Shown here piece by piece: positions 16,529-25,209 of a stretch of 32,616 nt of DNA. Numbering within the stretch: position 1 is the first letter of the stretch; each line of letters opens with the position of its first letter. Under the pieces are notes generated by a model. It worked only from the letters and a program-made list of their open reading frames with translations, had not been told where the DNA came from and ran no database searches. This DNA is from Verrucomicrobiota bacterium (GTDB lineage Bacteria; Verrucomicrobiota; Verrucomicrobiia; JABWAM01): positions 1 to 32,616 of the forward strand of contig JACQHZ010000416.1 of NCBI GenBank assembly GCA_016198745.1. Direction: 5' to 3'. A program made the position numbers and the translations under genes.

Positions 16529-19123
16529 ATGGCAATCAAAAAGAAGATTTCATATACGGCATCTCCTGTTTCATCGAAAAAAAAGGCGATTGAGCAGTAC
16601 GAGCACAAGGGCGATCAGCGGGTGAACAATCCGCCCGTCGGCCTGGTGGACGTCAAATCCGACCCCGTTGAAGGCAGGAAGATTTACGCTTACGATCCGC
16701 ATCTTGACCCCACGCTTCAGTGGGCCGGAAAAACCGAGCGGACTTCGTTTGCGGTGCCCACCGTTTCGCTCCATGTTCACGAGCGGATTGACCCGCGCTC
16801 CATCATCGAAGCGGTGCGAAAGAAAAACGGCAGCAACTTCGAGCAGTTGTCCCTTTTCAATTCCAAGAGTGAAAATCCGCCGCTTCGCGAGGCGATTGAT
16901 TTTTACAAGCACAAGCACAATTGGAGCAACCGGCTGATCGCGGGCGACAGCCTGCTGGTGATGAATTCGCTGGCGGAGAAAGAGGGTTTGGGCGGACAGG
17001 TGCAGATGATTTATTTCGATCCGCCTTACGGCATCAAATACGGCTCCAACTTCCAGCCGTTCGTGAACAAACGCGACGTGAAAGATGGCAAGGACGAAGA
17101 CCTGACCGCCGAGCCGGAGATGGTGAAGGCGTTCCGCGACACATGGGAACTCGGTCTCCATTCCTATCTCAGCTACCTGCGCGACCGCCTGCTTCTCGCT
17201 CGCGAACTCCTCAGTGAATCCGGCTCCGTCTTCGTGCAAATCAGCGACGAAAACGTGCATCACGTCCGGGAAATTCTGGATGAGGTCTTCGGTGGAAAAA
17301 ATTTCGTTAGCCAAATCTCATTCAGAAAAACGAGCAATCTAACCGCTGAGTTTCTACCGACTAGCAACGATTCCATTCTTTGGTATGGCAAAAACCGGGA
17401 GCAACTGAAATTTCATCGCTTGTTCATTGAGAAAACTTTTCAAAACGTCTCGTCCGACAGCTTTGGCTGCGTAGATTTGCCCGATGGCCAATGGCGTCGC
17501 TTGACTCAAGATGAAAAAGAATCGCCCGACAGCTTGCAGAGAAAAGCGTTGTTCGGGTTGAGTGACCTTACCTCGTCACACGAATACTCACGCGAGCCAT
17601 TCAAACTTGAAGGAAGGGAATTCACACCCAAGGGCCGCTATTGGTCAACGTCTGCCGAGGGGCTAACGCGATTGGCGAAAGCCAAACGTCTCGCGTCCGT
17701 CGGAGATACGCTTCGTTACAAACGATACTTCGACGATTTTCCTGTGATGCTTCTAAATAACATTTGGAACGACACGGGCACGGGAACGCAAACAGAAGAC
17801 CGAGTTTACGTTGTTCAGACTGGCGTTAAAGCCATTCAACGCTGTCTCCTGATGACCACCGACCCCGGCGATTTGGTGTTGGACATCACCTGCGGCAGCG
17901 GCACGACGGCTTTTGTGGCTGAGCAATGGGGGCGGCGGTGGATCACCTGCGACACCTCCCGCGTCGCGCTCACGCTCGCCAAGCAGCGGCTGATGACGGC
18001 GGTGTTCGATTACTACCAGCTCGCCCACGAGGACGAAGGCGTTGGCAGCGGCTTTCGTTACAAGACCGTCCCGCATGTCACGCTCAAGAGCATCGCCAAC
18101 AACGAGCCGCCAAGCAGCGAAACGCTTTACGACCAGCCGCTGGTGGACCCGTCGCGGGCGCGCGTGACCGGCCCGTTCACCGTTGAAGCCGTTCCCGCGC
18201 CGATGGTGAAATCTCCGGGCGAATTAGCCGGCGAAGAAACCGCCGCGCCGATGCCCGCCGACGAGTCTGTGGCGCGTTCCGGCGCAACCGTTCGCCAGGA
18301 TGAATGGCGGAGCGAACTGTTGCGCGCCGGGATTCGCGGCAAAGGCGGGCAGATGATTCGGTTCTCCCGCGTCGAACCGCTCGCCGGCGCCCGCTGGCTG
18401 CACGCGGACGCCGAGACGAAGCCGAACGATGCCGGCTCGTTGAAAGTATGCGAGGGCGCTGCGTCGGAACGCCAGCGCGTGGTGATCTCGTTCGGCCCGG
18501 AACACGCGCCCCTGGAGCAGCGTCAGGTGGAATCCGCTTACGAAGAATCCAAAAAACTCGTGCCGCGCCCGAACATCATCGTGTTTGCCGCGTTTCAATT
18601 TGATCCGGAAGCGGCCAAGGACATTGACGAGACGCGGATTCCCGGCATCACGCTGTTGAAGGCGCAGATGAACGCGGACCTGCTCACGGAAGATTTGAAG
18701 AAGAAACGAACGAGCAATGAAAGCTTCTGGCTGGTCGGCCAACCGGACGTGACGCTCCGGCAAATCAAGCGGGGTGAGGACCAAGGCTTATGGGAAATCG
18801 AAGTCCACGGTTTCGATTACTACAACACCAAGACCGGCCAAATTGAATCCGGTGGGGCCGCGCAGATTACCGTCTGGATGCTCGACACGGATTACGACGG
18901 GCGGAGCCTTTTCCCGCGTCAGGTCTTCTTTCCCATGGCGGGCGAGAAAGAAGGCTGGGCAAAGCTGGCAAAGAACCTCAAAGCGGAGATTGACGAGGAA
19001 GCGATTGAGGCTTTTCGCAGCACGTCCTCGCTTCCATTCAAGTTGGGCAAGCATAGTCGCGTCGCGGTGAAGATCGCGGACGACCGGGGGATTGAAAGTT
19101 TGAAGATCATTGAGGTAGTCTGA
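16529..19123 (+). CDS. mod: Type III restriction-modification DNA methyltransferase (Mod)
   Basis: Site-specific amino-methyltransferase that modifies adenine (or cytosine N4) and gives a type III system its specificity. From ATG 16529 it has 864 residues; a TTG at 16469 is less likely. The catalytic motif IV is IYFDPPYGI (DPPY at residues 164-167). The SAM-binding motif I is LVLDITCGSGTTAF (about 451-462), C-terminal to it, the beta-class order. Between them, about residues 258-440 form the target-recognition region. Its DNA (about 17290-17830) is visibly more A/T-rich than both flanks, as if exchanged. The C-terminal ~300 residues are typical of large Mod proteins. It heads an operon: the next gene starts 4 nt after its stop. 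The methyltransferase is intact while the partner nuclease is gutted, so it probably acts as a solitary modifier. Confidence 0.93.
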   Translation: MAIKKKISYTASPVSSKKKAIEQYEHKGDQRVNNPPVGLVDVKSDPVEGRKIYAYDPHLDPTLQWAGKTERTSFAVPTVSLHVHERIDPRSIIEAVRKKNGSNFEQLSLFNSKSENPPLREAIDFYKHKHNWSNRLIAGDSLLVMNSLAEKEGLGGQVQMIYFDPPYGIKYGSNFQPFVNKRDVKDGKDEDLTAEPEMVKAFRDTWELGLHSYLSYLRDRLLLARELLSESGSVFVQISDENVHHVREILDEVFGGKNFVSQISFRKTSNLTAEFLPTSNDSILWYGKNREQLKFHRLFIEKTFQNVSSDSFGCVDLPDGQWRRLTQDEKESPDSLQRKALFGLSDLTSSHEYSREPFKLEGREFTPKGRYWSTSAEGLTRLAKAKRLASVGDTLRYKRYFDDFPVMLLNNIWNDTGTGTQTEDRVYVVQTGVKAIQRCLLMTTDPGDLVLDITCGSGTTAFVAEQWGRRWITCDTSRVALTLAKQRLMTAVFDYYQLAHEDEGVGSGFRYKTVPHVTLKSIANNEPPSSETLYDQPLVDPSRARVTGPFTVEAVPAPMVKSPGELAGEETAAPMPADESVARSGATVRQDEWRSELLRAGIRGKGGQMIRFSRVEPLAGARWLHADAETKPNDAGSLKVCEGAASERQRVVISFGPEHAPLEQRQVESAYEESKKLVPRPNIIVFAAFQFDPEAAKDIDETRIPGITLLKAQMNADLLTEDLKKKRTSNESFWLVGQPDVTLRQIKRGEDQGLWEIEVHGFDYYNTKTGQIESGGAAQITVWMLDTDYDGRSLFPRQVFFPMAGEKEGWAKLAKNLKAEIDEEAIEAFRSTSSLPFKLGKHSRVAVKIADDRGIESLKIIEVV

Positions 19124-19127
19124 CGCC

Positions 19128-19607
19128 ATGGCTTTTGAATCTCTAACTGACGAACGGATCAATCAGCTTCTGGCCATGCCCAAGCGGGTTACCAATCCAA
19201 CCGCCCGTAATGTGGCTGATGCAAACCACGACAAACGGGAGTATATTGTCGAAAGCGCGGACGGCGCGGAGCGGTTCCGATTATTTATGCGCCAGAATAA
19301 AACGATTTCTGATGATTTTTCCTGCGGCCTCCAGTGGTTGCCAGCGGGCGGTGAGAGTTTGATTTTGGCGCGCTACAACAGATCAAGTCACGACCACCCC
19401 AACCGTCTTGAAGGCAACCGCGTGGATTACGTCTGCCACATTCACCGCGCGACCGAACGTTATCTGCAAGCAAACTTGAAGCCCGAAGGTTTTGCGCAAG
19501 CGACAAAAACTTACCAAACGTACAATGGCGCACTCCATCAACTCGTCAGCGACTGCAACATCGACGGCCTTAAGACCCAGGCCGATCACCCGGATTTGTT
19601 CAAATGA
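19128..19607 (+). CDS. Hypothetical accessory protein of the R-M locus (DUF6978-like)
   Basis: A 159-residue protein starting 4 nt after mod. It shows RFRLFMRQNKTISDDFSCGL, then ILARYNRSSHDHPN and YVCHIHRATERYLQ, and ends near HPDLFK. This resembles a small uncharacterised family that I associate with DUF6978; that label is from memory and tentative. Such proteins are often found in defence operons beside a DUF1828 protein, which is exactly the next gene here (4-nt ATGA overlap). The His-rich strand YVCHIHRATERY is the best candidate functional site. It lies within the R-M operon and was probably translated together with it. Confidence 0.6.
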   Translation: MAFESLTDERINQLLAMPKRVTNPTARNVADANHDKREYIVESADGAERFRLFMRQNKTISDDFSCGLQWLPAGGESLILARYNRSSHDHPNRLEGNRVDYVCHIHRATERYLQANLKPEGFAQATKTYQTYNGALHQLVSDCNIDGLKTQADHPDLFK

Positions 19608-20383
19608 GCTTTGATTTACCCCTTTTAGAGGAGCAGCTTTGCAAAACCCTGTGCGGTGAGGTGCGAATCCGTAAAACGCCCCAAGGCTACCTGCAAATCG
19701 TGACACCCTTCACGTTCACGGATGGCGACACTTTTCAACTCTATCTCGAAGAAGCCGCAGCAGGCGGAGTGCGACTCACTGACTATGGCCACACGCTCAT
19801 GCACCTGAGCTACGAGAACGACCTGGTCAAATTCCGCGAGGGAACACGGGGAAAGCTCTTTGAACAGGTGCTGGCGACTTCCGGTTTAAGCGAGGAGCAA
19901 GGCAAACTTGTGCTGAACTCGTCTCTGGAGAGCCTCGGCACAAGCGTTCTCCAATTCGGCCAGGCGCTCACGCGAGTCTATGACATCACCTTTTTGAACC
20001 GTGCGCGAGTCGCGAGCACTTTCTACGAAGACTTGAAAGAGGCGCTTTACAGCCTTGTCGCGCCGGAGAAGATTCAGCCCAACTTCACTCTTCCGGACCA
20101 AGGGGAAGCGGATAGTTATCCGATCGATTACCGAATTGAAGGCAAGCGAGCGCCGCTGTTCCTTTTTGGCATCCCTTCACGTGACAAGGCCAGGCTCGCA
20201 ACCATTATCCTGGAACACTGGTTGCGTGCGAAAATTGACTTCGACTCGCTACTAATCTTCCAAGACCAACAGGAGATTCCGCGGTTGGATTTGGCGCGCC
20301 TGTCGAACGTGGGCGGCGAAATGGTCGCATCGCTTGACGCTTCCGAGGATTTCCACCGCAAGATCATCAAGCTGGCTGCATGA
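19604..20383 (+). CDS. DUF1828/DUF1829 domain protein
   Basis: A 259-residue protein starting in an ATGA overlap with the previous gene. The N-terminal ~95 residues carry the DUF1828 pattern (TPFTFTDGDTFQLYLEEAA, then GVRLTDYGHTLMHLS). The rest fits the DUF1829 pattern (PIDYRIEGKRAPLFLFGI and ATIILEHWLRAKIDFDSLLI). The biochemical role is unknown. Proteins with these domains turn up in phage-defence, toxin-antitoxin and restriction loci, and the C-terminal part has the look of a PD-(D/E)XK-like alpha/beta fold, which is my inference. It is intact and coupled (ATGA) to the heptad-repeat ORF that follows. Confidence 0.75.
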   Translation: MSFDLPLLEEQLCKTLCGEVRIRKTPQGYLQIVTPFTFTDGDTFQLYLEEAAAGGVRLTDYGHTLMHLSYENDLVKFREGTRGKLFEQVLATSGLSEEQGKLVLNSSLESLGTSVLQFGQALTRVYDITFLNRARVASTFYEDLKEALYSLVAPEKIQPNFTLPDQGEADSYPIDYRIEGKRAPLFLFGIPSRDKARLATIILEHWLRAKIDFDSLLIFQDQQEIPRLDLARLSNVGGEMVASLDASEDFHRKIIKLAA

Positions 20384-20580
20384 TTCGGAGAGTGCTTTCA
20401 ACATTTGCAGCCGTGAGCACTCAACATTTGCCCCCAAGCTCCCAACATTTGGAGGACAGGTCCGGACATTTGGGGGCGAACTCCGAACATTTGGACGGGA
20501 GCTTGGAACATTTGCGCTTGAGGTTGGAACATTTGGCTGGAAGCTCGGAACATTTGCCAAACCTGAAACGTAACAGCTAA
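20380..20580 (+). CDS. Heptad-repeat peptide encoded by 21-bp tandem repeats
   Basis: A 66-residue ORF whose ATG overlaps the stop of the DUF1828 gene (ATGA), which argues for translation. After a short leader the product is seven heptads of the type S-E/Q-H-L-x-x-S, for example TQHLPPS, SQHLEDR, SEHLDGS and SEHLPNL, ending KRNS. A period of seven with Leu and His at fixed places suggests an amphipathic helix or coiled coil. It sits between the accessory genes and the res remnant. Similar S-x-H-L heptads occur, as I recall, at the ends of some ATPase or regulator proteins in related bacteria, so this could also be the tail of a lost gene. Other frames are also open because the unit contains no stop codon. 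Confidence 0.45.
   Translation: MIRRVLSTFAAVSTQHLPPSSQHLEDRSGHLGANSEHLDGSLEHLRLRLEHLAGSSEHLPNLKRNS
20401..20556. repeat. 21-bp tandem repeat, 7 in-phase units plus 1
   Basis: ACATTTG occurs at 20401, then at 20424, 20445, 20466, 20487, 20508, 20529 and 20550. The last seven are exactly 21 bases apart; the first is offset by 23. The rest of each unit is looser, around AGCTCGGA. A period divisible by three means unit gain or loss would keep the frame. Confidence 0.9.
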
Positions 20581-20585
20581 TCACG

Positions 20586-20954
20586 ATGGCTTCCGGCATC
20601 ACGCATCTCATCATCAATTCACCCTTCGCGGAGCCGAAGCGGCATTGGCTTTACGAGCGGAAGGCGCAGAAGTTTTCGCTCATGGAAGGGCGTCGCCTGG
20701 CGGGTTACGTGATTGCTTCGGAAAGCTCGAAATCCTTCGATGACCCCGACCACCTCATTCGTTTGGTGAATGGAACAATGCTCATCGTGGAGACAAAGGG
20801 ACAAGATACCGAGAAAGATCGAACGAAGCGACGCTACCTCAACGAATGGGTAAACGCGGTCAACACGCACGGCGGATTTGGAAATTGGAAGTCGGGCGTT
20901 TGCCTGAATCCCGCCGACCTGCCGACTGTAATCCAAGAAGCAACGAAAACCTGA
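20586..20954 (+). pseudogene. res: res remnant: type III restriction subunit with central deletion
   Basis: A 122-residue ORF joining the two ends of a type III Res (helicase-nuclease) protein of about 900-1000 residues. Residues 1-53 are the Res N-terminus (ITHLIINSPFAEPKRHW, then GRRLAGYVIAS and KSFDD). From about residue 54 it is the C-terminal nuclease: P54-D55...E69-x-K71 in PDHLIRLVNGTMLIVETKGQ forms a PD-(D/E)XK signature, followed by [13 protein letters not shown] and NPADLPTV. The whole helicase, with its Walker A and DEAD motifs, is missing, and the junction is in frame. Without ATP-driven translocation it cannot be a normal type III enzyme. Whether the residual nuclease domain folds alone is unknown. 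It is 5 nt downstream of the heptad ORF stop. Confidence 0.87.
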
Positions 20955-20961
20955 CCATGAT

Positions 20962-21108
20962 CACCATCATCGGCCGAAAACGGATGGCGCCTGCGTCAAT
21001 GACCGCCTCCTCCAGCGCCTTGCCCCCCGCGAGCCGCAGTTCGATGAAATCAACAAGAATGATGGCGTTGCGGACGACAATCCCCGCTCCCGCGATCAGT
21101 CCGATCAT
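20962..21108 (-). pseudogene. RND (AcrB/HAE1-type) efflux pump fragment
   Basis: About 49 residues of an RND transporter core: [20 protein letters not shown] then [15 protein letters not shown] and [10 protein letters not shown]. This is the conserved transmembrane segment with the N-A-I-L-V-D and R-x-R-P motifs. Full proteins exceed 1000 residues. The fragment abuts the res remnant on one side and the stop codon of the 1359-residue gene on the other, so both edges are rearrangement junctions. It is non-functional. Confidence 0.8.
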
Positions 21109-24100
21109 GGATGTGGCGGTTGCATCGGGACGGGATCATTCAGTTTCCCCGCCAACGGTTCCTTGAGGCCATGGCTGCGGCCTTCCAAATTGCCGTCGAA
21201 AAGGAAGAGGGCTTTGGTGTGGCTGTCAACCGCCAGCGGATACTCCGGCGACGGCGGCGTGAAGTTCTCGCGGTATCGCTGGGAATCCGACAAGCGCAGG
21301 CTGTCGATCGCCGCTTCCAGGCGATTCCGCTCGTCAAGTCCTCCGATCGTCAGGCTCGTGATGGACGCGCACGACTGTCCATCCGCCGGAATGGGATGGT
21401 TGATGTATCCCTGCGGCGCCTTCTGCCCCGCAATGTAAATGGTAAAGTCGAGTTTCCGCGCGTGCGCCTGGTCGGTGATGACCTTGGAACCGTAGTTGCC
21501 CCAGATTAGTTCGGGTTTGAGGCTCGGTCCCCACACCATCGCCAGATGAACCCAGCGGTCCTTGATCAGGAGGCAGGAGCCGGCCCGGTAGCCCCCAAAC
21601 GGCGCCGGCCCCAGTTTTCCCTCGGTGGGCCAAGTGAAGGCCAGTCGCCCGCGGTGATGCCCCACGAACAATCCCGGTAATCCGCGGACCAGACCGCGGA
21701 CTTCCCCTTCCTGCAGGTCAAACGAGTTCCAGTTTGGACGGATGAAAAACTCCAAGGTCCCTTCGTGGTGCGGGAAGAAGGTGGTGGGATCACCTTGCGG
21801 GGGAAGAACCTGGAAGCTTCTCCGTCCGGACAGATTCAGCGCCCGGTCCTTTTCCCCATGACTGGGGCCGGCCACGTAGAGCGCATCCGTCTGCAGCGGG
21901 GTCTCGTCCACCGGCAGGTCGTTCTTCCAGTCGAAAGCCGGTTCGAACCAGGCCTCCGGATCGTTGAACGCAAAGAAGGGGGGAATATTTTTCGCCCGGA
22001 CCATGCCTTGACGGAGCAAGTCGAAGGACCAGAGACCGGGCTGGTCGGCGGGCAGGTCCACCCAGCCGCGCACCGGCCTTTTCGCGGGCCACGGCCGCCC
22101 GGCCGGATCAAAAAGCTGCGCTTGGCCGGCAAAAAAGATTTGCCCCCCAACCGAATTCTTGGGAACACTGAAATAGAACCGCAGCGGCGGCCGCTGCTCG
22201 TCGGCTTCTTCCAGGCCGGGCGCCGTCATCGGCAGCCAGTAGTCCGGCGCATGGAGCGCCAGCTTGGCCCTGGTGGAAGCGAACAACCCCGTCGTGCCGC
22301 GGCCGTCAAACTGAATCGCGTAATCCCCGGCGGGAACGTCCTTCGGCATCACGATCTCGCCGCAAGCGCCGCCCGTCTCCAGACGGAGACGGTCCTGACG
22401 GATGGAGATCAGCGAGGCGTCGTTGGCGTTTACCTGGTTGATCGCGCTCTCCAACATCACGATCCGCGGGGCGCCATCCGACTGAAACCGCAGACAAATC
22501 GCCTCGTTCTCCCCCTTGCGGAAAACGGCGCGCGCCCGGCCCAGTTCGTCCGTGCAGCACACCCATGACGCCGCGTTGGATGCTTGATCCACACCGCCAC
22601 GAACCAGCGTATCCAACACATAGCCGATGTCGAACAAGAAGGATGTGAGAGGAAGAATATGGATTTTCGGCCGCATGACTGAAGCGAGCTTGCCGGTCTT
22701 GGGATCAATCAACCCGCCGATGTTCCGTACCGCAACGGCCAGGCTCTGGACTTGCGCGGGGTCCGCTGTCAGGTCATAAAGAAATGGTCCAACCATGGAA
22801 CCGGGCGGCGTGTATCCGTAGGGCGCATAGGGGTACTCTTCCAGGTATTGGCATATCCGCAGGCAGGTCTCCCGCAATTTCGGCGTGGGCTGGAGCCAGT
22901 AGGCTTCGATCAGACTGCGAATGACCTGATAGGCCTTGTAGGTACTGCTCTTGTAAGCGCGCTTCGTGAGCAGGATGCCGCTTTGCGGATCGGTCATCAG
23001 ATCCAGCGTCCGCTCGCCCATGGCGGCATAAGTTTCATCGCCGGTGAAGGCGTACATCTGCGCGCAATGCTGCACGACATCATGCGCCCAAAAATGTTTT
23101 TTCACCCACGGTTCCGACCAGCCCTCCTTGAATGCCCGGGCGAACTCCAAGAGGCCATCCTTCATCCGCCGGTCGCCCGTCAGGTAGTACGCCCAGATGA
23201 AGTTGTTCAGGTATTCGCCAAACTCTGCCAGCCGGTATTCCGGGTGCCAGTAGAGCGGTACTTTGGCGGCGATGGATTCGTTGGCGCAGCGCAGCCAACC
23301 AGTCTTGTCGCCCCAATGTGCAAAGCGATTGTCGAGATGCGCGCGGTTCACGCCTTCGGCATACTGACGGATCTTGCGCTGCCCCGACCGCGCGTAGAGG
23401 AGCCAGATTTGGGCCTTGAAATAATAAGAGATCTCAATGTACCGGAAGAGCGCCGGCACGCGGTCGTCCATGTAGCTGGAAGCGTGCGGCCCGCCGAAGT
23501 AATCCACGAAACCGTGTTCGCCCCAGGCCGCGTCGGCGTCGAGATAATACTGTAATGCCGCGTCCACGCCTTTTTCCGCGTCCGGGAACCGCTGCATGTC
23601 GCGCGGATAATTCGGCCCCATGACGCGCGTTTGATAGGTCCACTGCGGGTCGGCCAGCGCGTACACCGGTTGGCCGTGCAATCCTCCCAGTCGCGCCAAA
23701 ACCTCCGCCTTCGCATCGGGCGCCACCGTTGCGAACAACAGGTCGTGAGTGCGCGCGCCGCCGGCCGCGTTATTCACGAACGCCCCGGCCTGCCGCAGGA
23801 AATCCTGCTCATTGATGGCGCCATGAACCCGGCCTTTTTCGTTGTGGAGCTTGATCCATTCCGGCAGATACCACCGTTTCATCAGCGTCTTGGTGCGGTA
23901 ATCCAGTTCCTCGCCGGCGCGGTTGCTGAACAGGCGCAGTACCAGCCGATCTCCGAACACCTCGAATTCTTTGGGATGTTGGCGGGCGGCGTCGCGGCAG
24001 CCCGCGAGCAGGCCGCCCGCCTGTCCGTGCAGCGCGGCCCAATCGCCGCATTCGTCGCCTTCGACCTGTTTGGTCTCCTTCCCATCAAGCCCCACCCTGG

Positions 24101-25184
24101 CCACCGTGAAGTGGTTCGTCCCGTGGGCGAAGACATAATGCGCGTCCTGCAGCATGTACGCCGACCGGGTCGGCTTCTGCAGCGGCACGGTGGCCGTCTT
24201 GGAGGGATCCCTGGCGGCCTGCCCGCCGCCTGCCTGCGCAGGCAGGCTTGGCAGGCGGGGCGGCGCCAGACCGAACAACGCTTTCGGCGACGCGCCCGGT
24301 TCCACGGTCAATTCCCATCCCAGCTCCTTGAACCACACCCGGTTGGTGTCCTCGGTCAACACGAGCGTGTGGGTCACACGCAAAAAAGACTGACCCGCAA
24401 ACGCTTCCACCCGAGTGATGTGCCGCGCCAGGCGCTGTCCTTCCGCCGTTTGATACCAACCTTCAAAACGCACGCACGCCGCCACGGGACCGCGCGCCTC
24501 CACCTCAAGGAGTTCGCCCTCGGCTGTCGCGCTGGCAAGACGCCCCTGTTGGTCCACCAGATACAAACCGCGTGTCCCCTCGCTCTTCGCCACGCATCGC
24601 TCCCCATGCCGGATCTCACGGATGGGCGATGGCCCCTTGCCGAGACGGAACACGGCGGCCCCCGTGTCAATGCAGACGCCATCCGGTTCTTCAACCACTT
24701 GTATCGCTGTGCGCAGTTTCTCGGACGGCGCGGTCGCCTCCATGAAACAGCCCCGCTTGGGTGACACAAGAGCATCCACGCGCAACCATTTCACCGATCC
24801 CTCCGGCGCCCAGCGCGCCGTCACCTCGGCCTGGAATGGCAATTCGACGTCATCCCTGTCAATAAAACGAATCGGAAGGGTTCCTGCTGCGGGTTCCCGC
24901 AACGCGCCGGTGGGAAAGGGCATGCCGAACGTGACCGGCCAGGCGCCTTCCGGCTCCATCCCTGCCGGCGCATCCAACGGCACCGGAACTTTTTCGCCCG
25001 GCTTGGCGAACAACAACAAGCCTTCCGCCAACCTGCTCGCCCTTCCCTGGCTCGGATCTGTCGGATCTCTTACGGTTGGAAATTCCTTGCGCAACGCCTC
25101 GCCTGCGTTGAGGACCGGCCCCGGGAGCAACGCCATGACCGCCACAAACCCCATCGCAAAACACCGGCTGGTTGGATTATTCAT
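21105..25184 (-). CDS. Secreted exo-polysaccharide lyase-like protein with LamG-type C-terminus
   Basis: A 1359-residue exported protein. The signal peptide is at residues 1-27 ([20 protein letters not shown] region). The N-terminal ~330 residues are beta-rich, with [14 protein letters not shown] and [12 protein letters not shown], a pattern of the RIFT-barrel exo-rhamnogalacturonan lyase (PcRGLX/YetA-like) group. A helical toroid follows (about 560-900, with [47 protein letters not shown] and [17 protein letters not shown]). Next is a beta domain, and from about 1130 a LamG/concanavalin-like domain ([36 protein letters not shown]). It probably degrades a pectin-like or other acidic polysaccharide outside the cytoplasm. 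It is the last gene of the pseudopilin-M14 operon (25 nt after M14). The final residues abut an RND fragment, so the natural C-terminus may be slightly altered. A GC palindrome sits inside the gene near residue 313. Confidence 0.75.
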   Translation of the reverse strand: MNNPTSRCFAMGFVAVMALLPGPVLNAGEALRKEFPTVRDPTDPSQGRASRLAEGLLLFAKPGEKVPVPLDAPAGMEPEGAWPVTFGMPFPTGALREPAAGTLPIRFIDRDDVELPFQAEVTARWAPEGSVKWLRVDALVSPKRGCFMEATAPSEKLRTAIQVVEEPDGVCIDTGAAVFRLGKGPSPIREIRHGERCVAKSEGTRGLYLVDQQGRLASATAEGELLEVEARGPVAACVRFEGWYQTAEGQRLARHITRVEAFAGQSFLRVTHTLVLTEDTNRVWFKELGWELTVEPGASPKALFGLAPPRLPSLPAQAGGGQAARDPSKTATVPLQKPTRSAYMLQDAHYVFAHGTNHFTVARVGLDGKETKQVEGDECGDWAALHGQAGGLLAGCRDAARQHPKEFEVFGDRLVLRLFSNRAGEELDYRTKTLMKRWYLPEWIKLHNEKGRVHGAINEQDFLRQAGAFVNNAAGGARTHDLLFATVAPDAKAEVLARLGGLHGQPVYALADPQWTYQTRVMGPNYPRDMQRFPDAEKGVDAALQYYLDADAAWGEHGFVDYFGGPHASSYMDDRVPALFRYIEISYYFKAQIWLLYARSGQRKIRQYAEGVNRAHLDNRFAHWGDKTGWLRCANESIAAKVPLYWHPEYRLAEFGEYLNNFIWAYYLTGDRRMKDGLLEFARAFKEGWSEPWVKKHFWAHDVVQHCAQMYAFTGDETYAAMGERTLDLMTDPQSGILLTKRAYKSSTYKAYQVIRSLIEAYWLQPTPKLRETCLRICQYLEEYPYAPYGYTPPGSMVGPFLYDLTADPAQVQSLAVAVRNIGGLIDPKTGKLASVMRPKIHILPLTSFLFDIGYVLDTLVRGGVDQASNAASWVCCTDELGRARAVFRKGENEAICLRFQSDGAPRIVMLESAINQVNANDASLISIRQDRLRLETGGACGEIVMPKDVPAGDYAIQFDGRGTTGLFASTRAKLALHAPDYWLPMTAPGLEEADEQRPPLRFYFSVPKNSVGGQIFFAGQAQLFDPAGRPWPAKRPVRGWVDLPADQPGLWSFDLLRQGMVRAKNIPPFFAFNDPEAWFEPAFDWKNDLPVDETPLQTDALYVAGPSHGEKDRALNLSGRRSFQVLPPQGDPTTFFPHHEGTLEFFIRPNWNSFDLQEGEVRGLVRGLPGLFVGHHRGRLAFTWPTEGKLGPAPFGGYRAGSCLLIKDRWVHLAMVWGPSLKPELIWGNYGSKVITDQAHARKLDFTIYIAGQKAPQGYINHPIPADGQSCASITSLTIGGLDERNRLEAAIDSLRLSDSQRYRENFTPPSPEYPLAVDSHTKALFLFDGNLEGRSHGLKEPLAGKLNDPVPMQPPHP
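24228..24247. repeat. GC-rich palindrome inside a coding region
   Basis: GCCTGCCTGCGCAGGCAGGC is a perfect 20-bp palindrome, extended less perfectly on both sides by CCTGCCCGCC and GGCAGGCGGGG. In the minus-strand gene it encodes a Pro/Ala/Gly-rich linker ([15 protein letters not shown]) around residue 313, between two folded parts. It looks like a dispersed palindrome tolerated in a loop. Confidence 0.7.
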
Positions 25185-25209
25185 GAGAAAGCATCACGAT
25201 GGAAAAATT

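Noticed and set aside
20401-20556. Regular 21-bp repeats as a possible CRISPR array
   Set aside because: The shared part is only ~7 bases with no unique spacers of 30+ bases, and the period is a coding heptad.
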